Positions 59,847 to 64,000 of a stretch of 64,000 bases of DNA are shown here, piece by piece. Numbering within the stretch: position 1 is the stretch's first letter; each line of letters begins with the position of its first letter. The stretch spans positions 1,612,001-1,676,000 of the forward strand of contig CAWAVB010000001.1 of NCBI GenBank assembly GCA_963785415.1. Reading direction: 5' to 3'. Below the pieces are notes generated by a model, which worked only from the letters and a program-made list of their open reading frames with translations, did not search any database and was not told the origin of the DNA. Origin of the DNA: Bog-793 sp963785415 (GTDB lineage: Bacteria > Actinomycetota > Acidimicrobiia > Acidimicrobiales > Bog-793). Position numbers and translations under genes: made by a program.

Positions 59847-61409
59847 ATGACACGCATCCTCGTCACCGAAAAGCTCTCGGCGCGCGGGCTCGAGGCGATG
59901 GCCGCTGCCGGGCACGACGTCGACGTCCGGCTCGGGCTGTCCCCGGACGAACTGCGAGCGGCGGTGCCCGGGGCGGAGGCGCTCGTCATCCGCTCGGCGA
60001 CGAAGGTCGACGCGTCGGTGCTTGCCGCGGGACGCGACCTCGTCGTCGTCGGCCGGGCCGGCGTCGGCCTCGACAACGTCGACGTCGACGAGGCGACCCG
60101 GCTCGGGGTCATGGTCGTGAACGCGCCGGAGTCGAACATCTTGTCGGCAGCGGAGCTGACGATCGCGCTGTTGCTCGCCCAGGCGCGCAACATCCCCCAG
60201 GCGCACGCCGCCCTCGTCGCCGGGCGCTGGGAGCGGTCACGGTGGGAGGGCGTCGAGCTGCACGGCAAGACGCTTGGGGTCGTCGGCCTCGGCCGGATCG
60301 GCGCGCTCGTCGCCCAGAGGGCGCTCGGGTTCGGGATGCGCCTCCTCGCCTGCGACCCCTACGTCGCCGCCGAGCGCGCGAAGCGGATGGGGGTCGAGCT
60401 CACGACCCTCGAGGACCTCGTCGCGCGCAGCGACTTCATCACGATCCACCTGCCGAAGAACCCGGACACGGTCGGGCTGTTCGGCGTCAAGCTGCTCGGT
60501 CTCGTCAAGCCCGGGGTGCGCATCGTGAACGCCGCCCGCGGCGGGATCATCGACGAGGAGGCGCTCGCCGCGGCGATCCGCGCCGGCCGTGTCGGTGGCG
60601 CGGCGGTCGACGTCTTCGCGACCGAGCCGACGACGGACTCACCGCTATTCGGGCTCGACGAGGTCGTCGTCACCCCGCACCTCGGCGCGAGCACGAACGA
60701 GGCGCAGGACAAGGCCGGCGAACAGATCGCCGAACAGGTCGTGCTGGCGCTGGCGGGCGACTTCGTGCCGTTCGCCGTCAACGTTGAGGCGGGCGCGGTG
60801 TCCGAGACGGTCCGGCCGTTCCTCGGGATCTCCGACATCCTCGGCCGCTTCATCGCCGCGCTCTCCAGCGGGTTGCCCGACGAGCTGACCGTGGACTGCC
60901 AGGGCTCGCTCGCCGAGGAGGACGTGAGCATCCTCACGCTCGCCGTTCTAAAGGGCTTGTTCGCTGCCGTCACCGACGAGCCCGTCTCGTACGTGAACGC
61001 CCGCCGGGTCGCGGACGACCGGGGTCTCGTCATCCACGAGACCCAGACGGTGAGCTCGCCCTACCGGGTGAGCGTGATCACGGTCCGGTCGTCGCGCCAC
61101 TCGATCTCCGGCACGCTCGTCGGGGGGGCGCCCCGTATCGTCGAGGTCGACGCCCATCTCGTCGAGATCCCGCCGGCGGACGTGATGCTCGTCGTGCACA
61201 ACGACGACCGTCCGGGGATGATCGGCATCGTCGGCACGGCGCTCGGCGACGCCGGAATCAGCATCGTCAACATGGCCGTCGGCCAGACGGCCGGGGGCAA
61301 GACCGCCCTCATGGTGCTGGCGACGGAGCGGTCGGTGCCGGTCGAGGTCCTCGAGCAGCTGCGCCGCGCCTCCGGGATCCTCGACGTCTACCAGGTGACC
61401 AAGCCCTAG
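59847..61409 (+). CDS. serA: D-3-phosphoglycerate dehydrogenase
   Basis: A 520-residue long-form SerA that begins serine synthesis. The NAD domain has the motif LGVVGLGRIGALVAQRALGFG. Catalytic Arg, Glu and His occur in NAARGGIIDEEAL and ...VVVTPHLGAST. The additional ASB domain (about 315-445) and the C-terminal ACT domain (LVVHNDDRPGMIGIVGTALG) are those of the mycobacterial enzyme, where serine inhibits through these domains. The ATG follows AAGGAGCAAGG, a strong ribosome-binding site. It ends three bases before the convergent small gene. Confidence 0.96.
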   Translation: MTRILVTEKLSARGLEAMAAAGHDVDVRLGLSPDELRAAVPGAEALVIRSATKVDASVLAAGRDLVVVGRAGVGLDNVDVDEATRLGVMVVNAPESNILSAAELTIALLLAQARNIPQAHAALVAGRWERSRWEGVELHGKTLGVVGLGRIGALVAQRALGFGMRLLACDPYVAAERAKRMGVELTTLEDLVARSDFITIHLPKNPDTVGLFGVKLLGLVKPGVRIVNAARGGIIDEEALAAAIRAGRVGGAAVDVFATEPTTDSPLFGLDEVVVTPHLGASTNEAQDKAGEQIAEQVVLALAGDFVPFAVNVEAGAVSETVRPFLGISDILGRFIAALSSGLPDELTVDCQGSLAEEDVSILTLAVLKGLFAAVTDEPVSYVNARRVADDRGLVIHETQTVSSPYRVSVITVRSSRHSISGTLVGGAPRIVEVDAHLVEIPPADVMLVVHNDDRPGMIGIVGTALGDAGISIVNMAVGQTAGGKTALMVLATERSVPVEVLEQLRRASGILDVYQVTKP

Positions 61410-61412
61410 CGC

Positions 61413-61661
61413 TCAGCCGGGGGTGGATCCGTCTCCGTCGCTCGCCTTCCCGGCGCGCGGCGCCGAGACCCGGACGGGCTCGCCGGAGCGGGACGGGACG
61501 GGCGGCCAGAGCTCATCGGTCGACTTTCTGGCGGCGATGCGTCGGTAGGATCGCCGGGCGATGAGCTTCGGCACGTAGCGTGCCGCGGCCAGGCCGAGGC
61601 TGCCGGCGATCCCGGCGAGCACCCCGATGCGCACCGTGCGCCAACCCCGCCGTGCCTTCAT
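61413..61661 (-). CDS. Small membrane protein, unknown function
   Basis: An 82-residue product with one membrane segment (VRIGVLAGIAGSLGLAAARYV, about 10-30), a basic juxtamembrane part (KLIARRSYRRIAARK) and a polar Pro/Ser/Gly-rich tail. The ATG at 61661 gives a compact protein; the frame is open for 30 more codons upstream, but those residues are Arg/Gly-rich and look non-coding. I do not recognise a family. It is convergent with serA and divergent from the PAS-GGDEF gene. Confidence 0.45.
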   Translation of the reverse strand: MKARRGWRTVRIGVLAGIAGSLGLAAARYVPKLIARRSYRRIAARKSTDELWPPVPSRSGEPVRVSAPRAGKASDGDGSTPG

Positions 61662-61818
61662 CGCCCGTCGCCCTCCGTCTCGTGTGCGGCAACGCCATCC
61701 GTTACGGGATCCCATGACGTGCCGTCCGCCGCAGGTTAGCGGGACGCGCACGCTCGGTGACGCTTCGCGCGCCCATTGTGTTGTTTCACGCGACCTAGAT
61801 GTAGGCCGTAGAATCCGG

Positions 61819-64000
61819 ATGGGAGGGGGTCGATATCGCCGCGGCGCAGCGTTCGTCGGACCGGCAGATCCAGGTCCTCATTGTCGACCACGACCCTCTC
61901 GGTGTCGGTGGCCTCGTCGCCGCGCTCCCGTCGGCCTACGAGACGGTCGTGGCGAGCTCGGTCCCCGACGCCCTACGGGTCGGCGACCGCGGAGAGTTCG
62001 ACCTCGTCGTCGTCGGCGTCCCGGCGTTCGGTGGCCTCGCCGTCCTCGACGACGTCCGGGTGGCCTTCCCCTCGAGCGTCGTGCTCGCGCTCGTCGAGGA
62101 CCCGGACCCGGTCTTTTCCGGCCAGGTGCGCGGTCTCGGGGCCCAGGAGGTGCTCTCGAGAAGCGGGCTCACCCCGGCAGATTTCGCCGCCGCGGTGACG
62201 CGGCTCGTCGAGACCTCGAATCCCCGCAGCGAGATCGAGGCGCGGGTCGCCCACGTCGAGGGGCTGCTCGCCGCGGTGTCAGAAGGGATCCTCGTCCAGT
62301 CGGCGACGGGGCGCGTCGTGCTCGCCAACGAACGGGCGCTCGAGATGCTGCAGGTCCCCCGCGAGGTCCTCATTTCCGCGGACCTCACGGCGGCGGGGAT
62401 CGAGTTCCGCTCGGCGGCCGGCAGGCTGCTCGAGCGCGACCAGCTCCCGGACGCCATCGCCCGCCGGACCCGGCGCCCGGTGCCGCCCGTCCTTTTGCAG
62501 GTGCGACGTGGCGACGGTGAGCTGCGCTGGTTCGAGGCGACGACCTCGCCGCTCGTCCACGCCGACCAGGAGGTTCCCTACGCGGTCGTGACGGCGATCC
62601 GCGACATGACCGAGACCCAGGCCGCCCAGGAGACGATGGTGAGCGCCGAGCGCCGCGAGCGGCTCCTGCTTGAATACGCTGGCGAGGGATACCTGCTGCT
62701 CGACGCCCACGGCGTCGTGACCGAGTCGAGCGAGCTCGTGGAGCGCTTCTGGCCGCAGCAGCTCGTCGGGCGGGAACTGCGCGAGCTCGTTCTCGACGAC
62801 GACCGCGCCGACTTGGCGCTTCTCCTCGACGACGTGACCGCGCGGCGAGTCTCGCCGTTGCGGGCCGAGGCGCGGGTCGTCGACGCGCGCGGGGAGATCC
62901 GCTGGGTCGAACTCACCTTCGCCAATCGGCTCGACGAGCCGTCGCTCATCGGGATCGTCGTCAATCTCCGGGACATCACGAATCGCAAGCTCGCCGAGGA
63001 GTCGGCGACGCGGCTGTCGGCGATCCTCGACTCGACGGAGGACGCCATCTTCTCCGAGACGCTCGACGGGGTCATCACGAGCTGGAACTCCGCCGCCGAG
63101 CGGATCTACGGCTACGCGGCACCCGAGGCCGTCGGCGGGAGCTCGCTCATCATCGTGCCGGCCGACCGCCTGAACGGCGTGCTCGACGTGCGCTCCCGGG
63201 TGCTGAAGCGCAATCGGGTCGAGCTCGCCGAGACGGTCCGACGCCGCAAGGACGGCTCGACGGTCGCCGTCTCCTTGATGGTCACGCCGCTCGTCGACTC
63301 CGCCGGCAACCTGATCGGCTCGTCGACCACGTCGCGGCTCCCCGCGGCGCGCCGCGACGAGGGCGGCGAGCCGTCGCGGGAGGAGGACCAGTTCCGGCTC
63401 GGGTTCGAGCACGGCGCGATCGGGATGGCGATGGTCGACGGGTCGGACCACCTCACCCTCGTCAACTCGGCGTTGTGCCGGCTGCTCGGGCGCGAGGAGG
63501 ACGAGCTGCTCGGCCACGCGCTCGCCGAGTTCCTGCACACCGGGGACCTCGAGGCGCGCCGGGGCGCGGCGCCCTCGCCGGCCGACGCCGGCCGCTTCCA
63601 GGGTGAGCGGCACTTCGTCCGCCCCGACGGGACGATCGTGACGGCGCTCGTCGAGATGTCCTCGATCCGGGGCGACGACGGCACGCCGTACCACTTCTGC
63701 CAGGTCCAGGACGTGACCGGCTGGAAGAGGAGCGAGGCGGCGCTCGGGCACCACGCCCTGCACGACCCGCTCACCGGGCTCGCCAACCGCGAGATGCTCT
63801 CGGCACGGCTCGACCTGCTCATCGCCCGCAACCGGCACGACGAGACCACGAGCGCGGTCCTCGCCATCAACCTCGACCGCTTCAAGGTCGTGAACGACGG
63901 GCTCGGCCACGCCGCCGGCGACCGCCTCCTCATCGACGTCGCCCGCCGCCTCGTGGAGGGCAGTGGCCCCCAGGACCTCGTCGCCCGGATCGGGGGCGAC
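61819..64000 (+). CDS. Multi-PAS GGDEF protein with a receiver-like N-terminus, incomplete at the window edge
   Basis: About 720 residues are visible, with the frame open to the edge. Order: a receiver-like domain (IQVLIVDHDPLGVGG...EFDLVVVGVPAFGG) whose phospho-acceptor Asp is Gly; then four PAS-like modules starting near LLAAVSEGILVQ, LLEYAGEGYLLLD, ILDSTEDAIFSETLDG and LGFEHGAIGMAMVDG; then a GGDEF domain (HDPLTGLANREML...INLDRFKVVND), cut at ARIGGD. It is a likely diguanylate cyclase, possibly with a further EAL domain outside. The frame has no ATG or GTG before 61949. An ATG at 61819 becomes in-frame if one G is dropped from GGGGG (61825-61829), giving MGGVDIAAAQRSSDRQIQ. An AUC start at 61835 is less likely. 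Confidence 0.8.

Noticed and set aside
61949..61951. GTG 61949 as the start of the PAS-GGDEF gene
   Set aside because: It would cut off the first third of a recognisable receiver-like domain that is open upstream; a one-base shift to ATG 61819 explains the sequence better, though it is not excluded.

Overview
The window is about 70% GC and its genes run end to end with many 1-4 base overlaps (ATGA, GTGA, TAATG, TAGTG). It carries the block argS-lysA-hom-thrC-rho-rpmE-prfA-prmC-tsaC-...-glyA-wecA-atpIBEFHAGDC-murA that is typical of Actinobacteria. Other actinobacterial traits are the long Rho linker, a mycobacterial-type enlarged ATP synthase delta, the mycobacterial-type serC, GatCAB and a MurA with Asp in place of the active-site Cys. 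The most likely host is an actinobacterium, perhaps of the Acidimicrobiia. The class is an inference from gene order and composition, not something proved here.

Region 1 (1-9,200): the end of a YceI-like gene, a lone ABC ATPase, then the Kdp potassium system. kdpD (kinase half only) and kdpE run rightward. They converge on a tightly overlapped leftward operon of a 27-residue membrane peptide, kdpF, kdpA, kdpB and kdpC. Divergent from kdpD lies a decayed gene for the KdpD N-terminal sensor half. A small lipoprotein gene follows. Region 2 (9,200-22,100): tRNA-Arg(CCG), argS, lysA, hom and thrC. Then, where thrB is usually found, comes a 7.3 kb accessory stretch: a MacB/FtsX-type exporter, a secreted Ig-like repeat protein and a pair of small membrane proteins. 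Region 3 (22,100-38,300): rho, rpmE, prfA, prmC, tsaC, rpiB, glyA, wecA and a complete F1Fo ATP synthase operon with separate b and b-prime subunits and a delta whose N-terminal domain is duplicated.

Region 4 (38,300-48,600): a 2H-phosphoesterase/GNAT fusion, murA, treS with a degenerate maltokinase, then a sulfur-transfer and DNA-repair run (cysteine desulfurase, mnmA, ligA), and a convergent SCP2-like gene. Region 5 (48,700-61,400): gatCAB, then amino-acid synthesis: ilvD (interrupted by a +1 frameshift), an attenuator with a Val-Val-Val-Leu leader peptide, ilvB-ilvN-ilvC, serC (opposite strand), an aspartate aminotransferase and serA. Region 6 (61,400-64,000): a small membrane protein and the start of a multi-PAS GGDEF protein cut by the window edge.

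Several genes (hom, prfA, rpiB, murA, ilvD, the lipoprotein) have a TANNNT box ending 6-8 bases before the start codon, which suggests leaderless transcripts. I found no CRISPR array, insertion sequence, prophage or defence system. Most of the window is core metabolism. The most interesting signals are the ilv leader, the split and decayed KdpD, the ATP synthase stalk architecture, the MurA Asp117, the degenerate maltokinase and the 2H/GNAT fusion.
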